Shown here in pieces: positions 38,295 to 48,300 of a DNA stretch of 64,000 bases (its first letter is position 1; the number at the start of each line of letters is the position of its first letter). The translations under genes were made by a program, and so were the position numbers. The stretch comes from Nitrospirota bacterium (GTDB taxonomy: Bacteria > Nitrospirota > Thermodesulfovibrionia > Thermodesulfovibrionales > JdFR-88), in the NCBI GenBank assembly GCA_021813405.1, contig JAKAKS010000018.1, positions 18,224-82,223 of the forward strand, read 5' to 3'. The notes below the pieces were generated by a model that was not told where the DNA came from, did no database searches, and saw only the letters and a program-made list of their open reading frames with translations.

Positions 38295-39461
38295 CTATGC
38301 CCGGGCGGGTTTGCTTAAATTCCTGATGGCGCGATCATATCCGTACTGCACCAGCAGGCTGAAAAGCAGTGTAACGGCAAATATCACGAATTCCAGCAGA
38401 ACGTTCCTTGGAGATGCCGCTATGGTTATCATCGTGGTAAAATCGATAAACCTGTATTGCGCTATCCCCTGGCGCAAAAGGAATTTCAGGACTGCTATGT
38501 TCAGGTTCTGATGGATAAGAAACAAAAAATACGAACCGTATGCGACTATATTCCATATTTTTTGGGTTGCCGGCGATATGGAGACTGCCAGTTTGAATAT
38601 CCAGTACAGCGCCAGGAAAAAAAGCATAAAGAAGATATTTATAAAAAGTGGAGTGCCAAAAAAAGCGTGGTTGTTTATAAGATACAGGAGCAAAAACGCC
38701 GCAACGTAATAAAAAGGAACGCAAACCGGAGAAAAGAGTCTTTTGAAAAAGGGTTTTCCGTAATGCATTCCCTCTGCCAGGAACATGCCGAATACGAAGC
38801 TGGAAAGATATAATGTGGGCAGCTTGCCCAGCGGTTCGTATCCTGCCATGCCCATTGCTTTTTTAATGAGAAACGTCCCGGACAGGGATATAAGCACCAG
38901 AAGGATTTTTAGTTTTGTATTCTGAAATGCCTTAACAAAAAGCGGGAACAACGCATACATTTCGGCTATATACCCCACAAACCATACAGCGCTGAACGAT
39001 AGGGCATATTTCGTAAAATTCTGTAAAAGAAACAGATGATAGATCAGCACCTTGGGGCCGTCCTGCGGGGTATATAACCTGTTTTCATAAAGTATTACCA
39101 CTACTATCCAGTAAAGGGGCAGTATCCTTAAAAACCTTTTTTTGTAGAATACGGCCCAGCCTTCATTTTTCCTGAGATAGCTCAGGTACAACCCGAACCC
39201 GCTGGCAATTATAAACAGATGCGGCATTTCCATGCCAAGGGACAACGCCATCATCGAAAATGTTTTCAGGCCGCTCATAATGCCGGACACCGGATAGCGT
39301 ATAAGTATTTCGGTGAGGGCGTTTTTCTGGAGAAGCTTCATATTGCCGCAAGAGGTCAGAAGCCCCCAGTAGTGCCAGCCCGCGATCAGCATTATGGAAA
39401 CCGCCTTGCAGAAATTGATGTATGGCCTGATATCGGCTGGTTCATTTTCGCCACGGAACAT
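38295..39461 (-). CDS. Acyltransferase family 3 membrane protein (OafA-like)
   Basis: 388 residues with about ten hydrophobic segments. It begins with INFCKAVSIMLIAGWHYWG, the helix that normally holds the RxxxxxxVxxxH-like pattern of acyltransferase 3, and contains FLRILPLYWIVVVILY and WFVGYIAEMYALFPLF. These enzymes acetylate or succinylate surface sugars. The substrate is unknown. The gene is last on the minus strand after the T2SS genes but has a 144-bp gap, so it may be independent. Confidence 0.85.
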   Translation of the reverse strand: MFRGENEPADIRPYINFCKAVSIMLIAGWHYWGLLTSCGNMKLLQKNALTEILIRYPVSGIMSGLKTFSMMALSLGMEMPHLFIIASGFGLYLSYLRKNEGWAVFYKKRFLRILPLYWIVVVILYENRLYTPQDGPKVLIYHLFLLQNFTKYALSFSAVWFVGYIAEMYALFPLFVKAFQNTKLKILLVLISLSGTFLIKKAMGMAGYEPLGKLPTLYLSSFVFGMFLAEGMHYGKPFFKRLFSPVCVPFYYVAAFLLLYLINNHAFFGTPLFINIFFMLFFLALYWIFKLAVSISPATQKIWNIVAYGSYFLFLIHQNLNIAVLKFLLRQGIAQYRFIDFTTMITIAASPRNVLLEFVIFAVTLLFSLLVQYGYDRAIRNLSKPARA

Positions 39462-39605
39462 GGCTCTAAAAATAACATTTCACCGGATGAGAAATCAAAA
39501 ATGAAGCGGAGGCAGGCAGGATTGGTTTTTCTTATTGCGCTTTGCCGGATATATCGGCGAATGCCCTAAACCCCGGAAAAAGATCCCGAAACAAAAAAGA
39601 AGTTT

Positions 39606-40757
39606 TTATTTTATAAGCTGGTTCATCTCGAATATCGGCAAAAGCACCGAAAAGACCACAAAACCCACTATCACGCCCATCATCAGTATCATCGCCGGCT
39701 CCAGTAGGGCAAGGGAGCGCTCAAGTTTCCTCTTGAAGTCCTCCTCATAGGAAACGGCGGCCTTCCTTACGGCTGCTGGCAGGTTTCCGCTCTTCTGCCC
39801 GGTATTCATCAGTTTCACAAGCACTGGCGGGAACGCCTGGAGCGCCTGGGCCAGGTCCGCCCCTTCCTGGAGCCTTCGCCGGGCGTCATTTGTCTTTTCC
39901 TCTATGGCCGCGTTGCCGCTTGAGGGGCCGGCCAGGTCAAGCGCCTTTACCACCGGCAGCCCGCCCGCCAGCAGGAAGCCAAATGCCCGCGTAAAACGGC
40001 TCAGGTAAAGGCTGCGCAGTATGCCGATCTTAAGCAGAACCTCATCTGCCTTAAGCCTGTTTTTTTTAAGCCAGTTTTTAAGCGCGTACCCCATGCCGAT
40101 TGCCAGGCCAAGAAGCAGCCACCAGTAATGCATGAAAAAGTCGCTCATGAAGATGAGTATGGTTGTTGTAATTGGCAGGGCCTGTCCGGAGTCCTTGAAT
40201 ATGCCCGTGATGCGTGGCATGACAAACGCAAATATGAATACCAGCACAACCGCGCCCACGCAGGCCATGAATGCCGGGTAGAGAAGGGCGCTTTTCACGC
40301 GGGAGCGCGTCTTGGCGTCTTCGTCCAGGAAGTCCGCAAGGCTGGCAAGGACGTCCTCCAGCGTGCCGCTTGCCTCACCTGAAGCCACCATCCTGCAATA
40401 GAATGTGGGGAATACCGGATATTGTTCCAGGGCCTTTGAAAGCCCCATGCCGCCTGAAACATCCTCGGCCAGCTTGTCCAGCAGCCACTTCCAGCCGCGC
40501 CCGGATTCCCCGGCCGCGGTCCGCAGCGCTTCCACCACGGGCACCCCCGAAGATATTAAAAGCGACAACTCCCTGGTTAAGCCTGGCAGGCCGGAAGGGT
40601 CAATTTTCTTGGTGGGGGGCTTTTCAGGGGCAAGCTCGCTGGGATAGATACCCAGATCCTTAAGTTTAAGGGCCGCCTGCCTTTCGCTGTCGGCCGATAT
40701 TGTCCCTGATGTGAGGCGGCCTGCCTCCGCAAATGCCTTATACCTGAATTCCGGCAT
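39606..40757 (-). CDS. gspF: Type II secretion inner-membrane protein GspF
   Basis: 383 residues with two GspF repeats (about 65-190 and 270-380), each with the platform-protein pattern; VASGEASGTLEDVLASLADFL and MNTGQKSGNLPAAVRKAAVSYEE are the matching cores. Three membrane spans, cytoplasmic N-terminal domain FRYKAFAEAGRLTSGTI. It is the platform of the T2SS pseudopilus machine and works with GspE. It overlaps gspE by 20 bp. The pseudopilin genes gspG-K are not in the window. Confidence 0.96.
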   Translation of the reverse strand: MPEFRYKAFAEAGRLTSGTISADSERQAALKLKDLGIYPSELAPEKPPTKKIDPSGLPGLTRELSLLISSGVPVVEALRTAAGESGRGWKWLLDKLAEDVSGGMGLSKALEQYPVFPTFYCRMVASGEASGTLEDVLASLADFLDEDAKTRSRVKSALLYPAFMACVGAVVLVFIFAFVMPRITGIFKDSGQALPITTTILIFMSDFFMHYWWLLLGLAIGMGYALKNWLKKNRLKADEVLLKIGILRSLYLSRFTRAFGFLLAGGLPVVKALDLAGPSSGNAAIEEKTNDARRRLQEGADLAQALQAFPPVLVKLMNTGQKSGNLPAAVRKAAVSYEEDFKRKLERSLALLEPAMILMMGVIVGFVVFSVLLPIFEMNQLIK

Positions 40758-42276
40758 ACTCCTTCTGTGTTACCCTTAAAATCTCCTCTGGCGTGGTAAG
40801 ACCGCGCGCAACTTTTATAAACCCGTCTTCCCGGAGAGGCCTCATTCCCTGGCTGACTGCCTTGTCCCTTATCGTTCTGGCGTCCGCTTTTTCAGTTATG
40901 AGTGCCCTTATCTCAGGGGTTATCAGCAGCAGTTCGAATATCCCCGCCCTGCCGGTGTATCCCGTATTGCCGCAGTCGGCACACCCGCGCCCCTTTTTAT
41001 ACACTGAAAAATTGAGGCCGTCGATACCGGTGCCAATGTGCTCCAGGTACTCGCTTGAAAGCTTGTGCTCCACGGAGCAGGACGGGCAGTTAAGCCTTAC
41101 AAGCCTCTGGGCCAGCACGCCAACCAGCGATGAGGCCAGCAGAAACGGTTCCACGCCGATGTCCAGCAGTCTTGTTATGGCAGAAGGGGCGTCGTTTGTG
41201 TGAAGGGTGCTTAGAACAAGGTGGCCAGTAAGCGACGCCTGGGTTGCTATCTGGGCGGTTTCAAGGTCCCTTATCTCGCCCACCATGATGATGTCCGGGT
41301 CCTGCCTTAAAATGGACCTCAGTCCGGATGCAAAGGTAAGCCCCACCCTGGGGTTTATCTGTATCTGGCCGATGCCCTTCAGTTCATACTCCACTGGATC
41401 TTCTATGGTGACTATGTTTTTCTGTTCCGTATGCACCTTGTTCAGGGCGGCGTAGAGCGTGGTTGTCTTTCCGCTTCCGGTAGGCCCGGTAACCAGAATG
41501 ATGCCGTTTTGCCTCTGGAGCATCTCCTCAAACCTGTTCCGGAACTGCTGCTCCATGCCTATCTCGCCCATACCGATAACGCCGCTTCGCCTGTCCAGTA
41601 TTCGCAGCACCACGCGCTCGCCGTGAATGGTTGGCATAAGCGACACCCTCACGTCCACGTCTCTGCCGCCGATTAGCAGCCGTATCCTTCCGTCCTGCGG
41701 AAGCCGCCTTTCGGCTATGTCCAGGTTTGCCATTATTTTTACCCTGCTTATAAGGGCGTCCTGTATTATCTTGGGAGGGGCCAGTATCTTTCTTAAAACG
41801 CCGTCCACGCGCAGGCGCACTTCCAGATCCTTTTCAAACGGCTCTATGTGTATGTCGCTAGCGCGCTCCTTGAGGGCCTGCCTTAAAAGCGCGTTTAAAA
41901 GCCTTATTATCGGCGCCTCGCCTGTAAGCTCCAGTATGTCCTTGGGGCGCTCGAATTCCGTGGCAACGGAAGTGAGGTCCTCCTCGCGGATATCCTCCAT
42001 CACTTCCTCGGCGCTTCCAAGCTGGCCGTAGTAGCGGTTTATCGCGACGGTTATCATCTCCGGGGTGCCCCAAAGCGGCCTGGGTTTTAATGACATCTCG
42101 CGTGAAAGTTCACGAAGGGCAAAAAGCCCCTCTTCGTCCGACACGGCGCAAACAAGCTCTCCGTCGCGCACCGTTATTGGCATAAGCAGGTTGCCCTTGG
42201 CGTAGGCCAGCGGCACCCCGGCCAGCAGTTTCAGTTCCACCTGGCCGTCCTGAATCTCCTTTACTTCTTCTCTCAT
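40738..42276 (-). CDS. gspE: Type II secretion ATPase GspE
   Basis: 512 residues. An N1E-like start is followed by N2E and the ATPase. Walker A GPTGSGKTTTLY, Asp box IEDPVEYE, Walker B MVGEIRDLETAQ, His box LSTLHTND and the zinc-binding C-M module (CPSC...CADCGNTGYTGR) are all present. The hexameric ATPase drives pseudopilus growth. The start shares one base with the gspD stop (TAATG) and the end overlaps gspF by 20 bp. Confidence 0.97.
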   Translation of the reverse strand: MREEVKEIQDGQVELKLLAGVPLAYAKGNLLMPITVRDGELVCAVSDEEGLFALRELSREMSLKPRPLWGTPEMITVAINRYYGQLGSAEEVMEDIREEDLTSVATEFERPKDILELTGEAPIIRLLNALLRQALKERASDIHIEPFEKDLEVRLRVDGVLRKILAPPKIIQDALISRVKIMANLDIAERRLPQDGRIRLLIGGRDVDVRVSLMPTIHGERVVLRILDRRSGVIGMGEIGMEQQFRNRFEEMLQRQNGIILVTGPTGSGKTTTLYAALNKVHTEQKNIVTIEDPVEYELKGIGQIQINPRVGLTFASGLRSILRQDPDIIMVGEIRDLETAQIATQASLTGHLVLSTLHTNDAPSAITRLLDIGVEPFLLASSLVGVLAQRLVRLNCPSCSVEHKLSSEYLEHIGTGIDGLNFSVYKKGRGCADCGNTGYTGRAGIFELLLITPEIRALITEKADARTIRDKAVSQGMRPLREDGFIKVARGLTTPEEILRVTQKEYAGIQV

Positions 42277-44426
42277 TACTGCACCGTCGTTTTTACTTTG
42301 TAGTTGGGCGTCGCGGATTCCACTCTGGAATCCTTCAGAAATTCCTGTTGGGCGGCCCTGACGCCCTGGCCCGCCCGGAGCCTTACAAGATAGGTATTTT
42401 TGCCAAGGGCCTCAAGCACAAACGCCCCTTTGGCTGCTATCGCCCCGGTTGCCTGGACTTCCCCGATGCCGTTTCTGAACTGAACAATAAGCTCGCCTTC
42501 CTGGAAATAACCGCTGGCTTTTCCGAATGCGGCGCTTTTCATGGAAGTAAGATTCTCCATATCGCTTGGGCTGTTGATCACTATCGGGGTTATGAATATA
42601 AGAAGGTTGGTCTTTACCTTGGAGAGGGTATTCTCTTTAAAGAGATATCCCAGTATCGGTATGTCCCCCAGTAAAGGCATCTTGGTAGTTGTCTTCTCCA
42701 TGGTCTCTGACATCAGCCCGCCTATTACCACAGTCTGCCCGCTGTTTACGAAAACAGAGGTTTTGGTTGAGCGCTTCGTCAGAGTAGGGCCTACCTGCGT
42801 AAGTATCTGCGTGGCGTTAGTGCCGGCAGCGGTTGATTGCACGGCCGATATCTCCTGGTAAACGTCCAGCCTTACCGTGTTGCCCTCGGTGGTATGGGGA
42901 GTGATCTGTAATTTTATACCGACGTCGTTTCTCTGTACGGAGGTGATCAATCCGGCAGTGGCGGTACCGGCTGAGCCGTAGGCCGACTGGCTTGCTGTCG
43001 GGAAAGGCACGTTCTCGCCAACCAGTATCTCGGCCTTCTGGTTATCGGAGGTGAATATCTGGGGCTCACTCAGCACGTCCACAGCGTCCTTGAAATCGCT
43101 TAAGTTGAAGAGGGCGGCGTAGCCAGGCACGGTAAGCGTCTGCTGCGTTCCTGTTGACGGATCGGTAAACGAGAAGTTAAGAAAATTGCCCAGCCCGCCA
43201 AGCGTAAGCCCGGAAAGGCCGCTTGCTATGCCTGATATGGTGGAGGCGTCTATGGTGCCTATTCCGCCGATGGCCACCGGGGAACCGCCTTTTGTGGCTA
43301 TCAGCCTCCATTTGGCGCCAATGTCACGCAGGTCGTTTATGGTAGCCTCAACTATAAGGGCCTGCACAAATACCTGCTTTCTTTGCCTGTCCAGCTTTTT
43401 TATAACCGAAACAAGGCTCTGATAATCCGCCTGCGATGCCATTATAACCAGCGAATTGGTGGCCTTGTCCGGGGTGATAACTATATTTCCTGCCCCGGAA
43501 AGCGCGGAGTTCTGCACGCCGGGCACTCCGGGCGCGCCTGCGGCGGCCCTTTTTTGGGCGGAGATTACCCCCTGAAGGGTCTTGGCCAGGTCCTCGGCGT
43601 TCGCATGTTCCAGGAAATAAACGTTTATCCCGCCCTGCACGGCGGCGCCAGGTATATCCAGGCGGCTGATAAGCTTGCTCATCGCCTCCTTGTCGCCCTT
43701 GTCGCCAAGCAGTATCACCGCATTCAAACGAGGTTCCGATATTGCCCTGGCCTGAATGCCCATGCCGGGCACACCTCCGGCCCGCTGCATCCCCTCATTA
43801 AGTATCCGCGCAATCTCATCCGAGGATGCATATTTTAAAAATACTATCTTGCTCTGCTCGGCTATAGGCGGGGCGTCTATGGTGTTCAGTATCCCTATTA
43901 TCTTGTCGATATTCAGCCCGGAATCTATTACCAGCAGGTAATTGCCCTGACTGAACCCGGAGATATAGCCATCTCTGGAGACCACTGGCCCCAGAAACTT
44001 TACAGCGTCGTCCGCGGAGATGTATTTGAGCGGAATAAGCCTGATGGCGTAGGAGTCGTTGACGCGCGCCTGCTGGATGGGCAGGTTCTGGGTCTTGGCT
44101 TCCGCAACCGGGATTATCTTGTAAGCATTGACGCCGGAGGGTTGGAGCGTGAACCCCTTTAACTCCAGCACGGATGTAAACAGGTTGAACACGTCCTGTT
44201 TGCTGAGGCCGGCGGGCGTCATTATTGTGACCTTGCCCTTCAGTCTGTCATCAAAGATGAAATTCTTGCCTGTGGTATCGCTTACGAACTTGGCAAATGT
44301 GGCAAGGTCCACGTCCACAAAATTCATCGATATCTTTCGTGCCGCCCAGACTGTTGAGCACAGAATAAGCAGGATAGCCGCTATCAGGACGGTTTTCTTT
44401 AGCATTTGGAAATTTTTCCCTGGCAT
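42276..44426 (-). CDS. gspD: Type II secretion secretin GspD with extra C-terminal domain
   Basis: 716 residues. Signal peptide (ends near STVWA), N0 domain (about 28-115), N1-N3 repeats to about 370, secretin domain (about 430-630) with VLSEPQIFTSDNQKAEILVGE and VIGGLMSETMEKTTTKMPLLGD. After the secretin the last ~75 residues (starting GELIVQFRNG and ending SRVESATPNYKVK) resemble the N-terminal propeptide of fervidolysin-like subtilases rather than the usual short pilotin-binding S-domain. It forms the outer-membrane channel. Directly abuts gspC (TAA-ATG). Confidence 0.95.
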   Translation of the reverse strand: MPGKNFQMLKKTVLIAAILLILCSTVWAARKISMNFVDVDLATFAKFVSDTTGKNFIFDDRLKGKVTIMTPAGLSKQDVFNLFTSVLELKGFTLQPSGVNAYKIIPVAEAKTQNLPIQQARVNDSYAIRLIPLKYISADDAVKFLGPVVSRDGYISGFSQGNYLLVIDSGLNIDKIIGILNTIDAPPIAEQSKIVFLKYASSDEIARILNEGMQRAGGVPGMGIQARAISEPRLNAVILLGDKGDKEAMSKLISRLDIPGAAVQGGINVYFLEHANAEDLAKTLQGVISAQKRAAAGAPGVPGVQNSALSGAGNIVITPDKATNSLVIMASQADYQSLVSVIKKLDRQRKQVFVQALIVEATINDLRDIGAKWRLIATKGGSPVAIGGIGTIDASTISGIASGLSGLTLGGLGNFLNFSFTDPSTGTQQTLTVPGYAALFNLSDFKDAVDVLSEPQIFTSDNQKAEILVGENVPFPTASQSAYGSAGTATAGLITSVQRNDVGIKLQITPHTTEGNTVRLDVYQEISAVQSTAAGTNATQILTQVGPTLTKRSTKTSVFVNSGQTVVIGGLMSETMEKTTTKMPLLGDIPILGYLFKENTLSKVKTNLLIFITPIVINSPSDMENLTSMKSAAFGKASGYFQEGELIVQFRNGIGEVQATGAIAAKGAFVLEALGKNTYLVRLRAGQGVRAAQQEFLKDSRVESATPNYKVKTTVQ

Positions 44427-45308
44427 TTACCTTATCTGGTAGGAAAGCGTGAGTTTCTGGCCGCCCCTCATAACGTCGAGGTCTACCCGGTCCATTCCCC
44501 TGAGCGACGTAAAGGCCTGTAACGCCGCTCCCGGACCGGATATGTCGTTATTATTTACCCTTAGAAGCACGTCACCGTTTCTGAGGCCCAGATTGCTGAA
44601 AACCCCTCCGGGTTTTACCTCATTAAGCACAAAACCCTGCTGTTTGCCGTTTACCATGTTGGGCAGCATTCTGGCGTCACCCAGTATCCTGGAAGGGTTG
44701 TTCAGTTCGGCAGCCATCGCGCCTTTGTCCACAATATAAGAGTCTGAGCCGGTCTGCTTGATGCCGTCCTGGGGGCCAGCCTGCGGCGCGCCAGCCGTTC
44801 CCGGGTTTCCGGGTATCTGCGGTCTGTTTCCCATGTCCTTTATGGCGGCAAGGTCCTTTAGCTGCACCGTCATATTGCCGCCTTCCAGTCCGGCTATTTC
44901 CACATGGTGGCGAGCGATCTTTTTAAGATATCCCACGCCTGGTATCATCTGGTTTGCCTTATAAATCTCCTGCTTTGGGCCCATCAGGAACACGGCGTAA
45001 TCCAGTGCGCCGGATACAGTTCCTATCAGATCCAGGGAGGAGGGTGCGGCGGCGCCGGGCCGGCCGGTGCCGATTGGCTTAAGTTCCACGGGCGGGAACC
45101 CGAATACGTTGTCCCTGGTAACCTGGGCGTATGCCATCAGGTTTTGGGCTGGGGCAGGTCCGGCGGCGGTGGGTTGCCCCTGCGCTAACTTAAAGGATTT
45201 CTCCGGTGTGCTGGCGGAAACTACACCTCTAATTGCAAGCAGGACGGTGGCCACGATTGCCACCATTAAAAGCAGATTGGCAACCTTAAGGAGCCGTTTT
45301 TTATCCAT
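44427..45308 (-). CDS. gspC: Type II secretion protein GspC with PDZ domain
   Basis: 293 residues. A single N-terminal membrane helix (about 7-27), an HR (homology region) domain at about 65-140, a Pro/Gly-rich linker and a C-terminal PDZ (about 215-290; FVLNEVKPGGVFSNLGLRNGDVLLRVN). It links the inner-membrane assembly to GspD N0 and helps choose substrates. The start has an extended -10 box 6 nt upstream, so it may have its own transcript besides read-through from tamB. Confidence 0.92.
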   Translation of the reverse strand: MDKKRLLKVANLLLMVAIVATVLLAIRGVVSASTPEKSFKLAQGQPTAAGPAPAQNLMAYAQVTRDNVFGFPPVELKPIGTGRPGAAAPSSLDLIGTVSGALDYAVFLMGPKQEIYKANQMIPGVGYLKKIARHHVEIAGLEGGNMTVQLKDLAAIKDMGNRPQIPGNPGTAGAPQAGPQDGIKQTGSDSYIVDKGAMAAELNNPSRILGDARMLPNMVNGKQQGFVLNEVKPGGVFSNLGLRNGDVLLRVNNNDISGPGAALQAFTSLRGMDRVDLDVMRGGQKLTLSYQIR

Positions 45309-45314
45309 TCAATT

Positions 45315-45323
45315 AAAATAACA
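45315..45323 (-). promoter_or_regulatory. Extended -10 box before gspC
   Basis: Minus strand reads TGTTATTTT, then AATTGA and ATG. The hexamer is weaker than others, but the TGn is present and the distance to the start repeats that seen at other genes here. Confidence 0.4.
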
Positions 45324-45365
45324 GAAGACATGGGGCAAGTCAAAAGGAACAAAGCTTTAAAAGCC

Positions 45366-48300
45366 TTATTTTTTGCCGCCCCCCCACCGGAGCTTGTATA
45401 GCATATCAAAGCCTGTTTCGGCGCCGGACTCGGCCTGAACCATCCAGCTTCTGGTTACGCTGTAGCGTACCCGGAAGATGCTGCTTGGCACAAAAATCCC
45501 AATGCCATATCCCACATAAAGCCGGGGCGAAAGGTATTTGCCCAGGAAGAGCCTGGCCTTCGCCGGCCCAGCGGTTTTTTCCACTTTCACATGCTTGATG
45601 CCGAAGAAACCGCCAATCCTCTGTGCCAGCAAACCGCCTCCAGCAATCCCTAGTGTTGTGGCTGCGTTGTAAAGCTTATTGCCCTGGGAGGCCGAGGACG
45701 AGTGCATCGGCTTGCCAAGCACCAGATAGGAGAGGGCGTCCGCCTGGTCCATTGGGGGTCTGGAAAAAATTGTGAACTTTGGGGTTTTGAGTGTGCCAGC
45801 GACATTTATCCCGGCAACTATATTGTCCACCGTCCTTGTGGCCCGGATGTCCAGGCCGGGATTGTCCACCGGCCCCGCGAAGAGAAGTTTGCCTCTATCG
45901 ATCTTCAGGGTCTGCTTGTAGGCGATGTAATTGCCCTGAGACATTACCAATTGCCCATACCCAGTGGGCGGCCTTTGGGGCATCTCGCGCATTGCGATGC
46001 TTCCGGAGATGCGGCTTTTTAATCCGAACCCGTTAAAAAATATCCTGCTGCCAAGGATTACCTTGATGTTGGCATAGAATTTGGAAAAGGTTTTCTTTGC
46101 GGCCGCGCCCTGCCTTTTCTGCATTATTACAACATCCGGGGAAGGCATTACGGCCGATGGTACGCTGATTGGTTTCACGTTGGCCTGCGGGATTGTAAGA
46201 GAACCGGAAGCCCGTGTTACGCCGTTTTGCATGACAAGGGTAAGGTCCGGGCTGATCAAGGCATCTGCGTCGGGCCGCTTGACGGCCTGGAAATTCTGTC
46301 CTTTAACGGTCATATTCAGCGCCACCCCTTTTAGTTTTTGAAATCCCGCATCCCCTTTCAATTGAATTTGGCCTTTGCCTGAATGGAACATGCCGTTTAT
46401 AAGAAACCGGTTTTCCCCGGAGCCGGTTGCCGTCAGGTTGGAATTGGTAAGCGTTATCCCCAGGGTTGGCACCGTAAGGGACGTATTTTCCAGTGACATA
46501 ATGCCGCCCACATTTGGCTGTTTGAGAGTGCCGGAAAGGTTTATATTCGCCCTTATATGCCCGCTTGCATTGGAAACAGAAGGTATTATAGCGGGCAAAA
46601 GCCCTAAATTGGGTATCAACATCCTGAAATATCCCCGCAAGCCCGCGTGCGCCGCAGTCTGCCCCGCGCGCATTGTAATGACGAGTTTGCTTTCCAGTCC
46701 GCCGCCTGCGGAGCCAGCTTTAGAAGGCATGAAATCCGCCTTCATAAACAAGGTTGCCGCCAGGCCTGCCTTCTCCCGCGCCGTATGTAATGTGATTACG
46801 CCGTTTTTAAATGGAAGCCTTGCCGCCTGGTCCTGCAATACATATTCCATTGTCCCGTTTTGTGCCCTTAAATCCATACCGCCGGAGATTCCATTTGCCG
46901 TTGAATAGTAGATATCTCCATTAACGCCAAACTGCCCGGTTACCGAGGCTCCTGGTGGCAAAAGGGGGCTGAACAATGCAAGCTGCACCCTGGAGGCGTT
47001 AAAATGCGCCTGCGCGGCCAAGGGCGGGTTTTCTGCTGCCAAGCCCTTTTTGTAATCTGCGCTAAGGCACGCATTGGACGGGCCACTTATAATGCACAAG
47101 TCCTTCAATTGCATTTCCGTTTTTCCGGCCTTGATTGACGCAGTTTTTTTCAACCGCCATGTCCGATGACCCTCTTCGGTTATGGTCAGCCGTTCCATTT
47201 TTCCGTCCCATGCTTTTTTTATGAGACCGCCAGCAAGCGCAAGCGATAATGAGTTTTTTCCTGCCCGCCCAGCGATTAATAAGGTAATGCGGTTTGCCGA
47301 TGGCTTTCCAAACCCGCTCAATCGCAACAAACTAATCTTGTGACCTCTGAACGCCGCACCTGTTACAGTAGCGTTCAGCCTGGACGCTGTTTTTTCAGAC
47401 ATATCTATTCTCATATTGGCCCTCACAGTCTTTATCGCCATGCCGGGGTATTGAATGCCCGCCCCCGAAAAACGGGCAACCGCCAGTGGTTTTGCGCGCG
47501 GGCCGGATAGATTACCGTTTGCGGCTATTGCGCCTTTAGCTTGCGGCATAAGCACGGAAATATCAGCGGCGCTCAGCCGCCAGATTAGCTTCCAAACCTT
47601 GCCGATAGTGCCGGACGCGAATGCCGATGCCTTTCCCAGATGAATGACAAGGCGCGGAATCCGGTAATCCTTATTTTTAACAATTATCTGACCGCCACCG
47701 CTTACCGGCTGGCCTTTTAAATTGCCGCTCAGGTTTTTAAGCAGGAAATTGATATCCCTTTGTCCGGGCCCTGGTATTTTGCCGGACGTTGCGGCGGCAA
47801 AACTTATGTTGCCTTTCCAGGCAGGCGCAAATTGTCCAGGGTCCAGCCCGGTTGCCGAAAGCACAAAATCCCATGACTTAACTGGTTTCCAGCTTGCCTT
47901 TCCGTTTGCGCGCATTTTGCCGTATGGGAGATCCGCCGAAAAATTTTCGAGGTGCAGGCCCTGCCTGTTGCCGTTGCCTTTCATGGTTATCCGGCCATGC
48001 CGATGAATATTTTGCACAAGCAGGTCCGCATTCATTCCGAATACGTATTTTTTAATGGAACCGTTTGTATTGAACCTGCCCGTAGTAATTAGCCTTGTAG
48101 GGCCGGAAGCTGGAATCTTTATAGATTGCCAGTTTACAAATCCGTTCCATGCAGGTGTGCCAAGCAGGTCTGTAGCAGTGAAATCCATCTTAACAGGGTA
48201 GGGGGGCGCTATAGTTTGCAGTACACACAGTCGTTTGCGCAGGGAGCCCTCTATACTCCCCGTGCCGGATATTGCCGGGGTATTTGCCATTGCCATTTGC

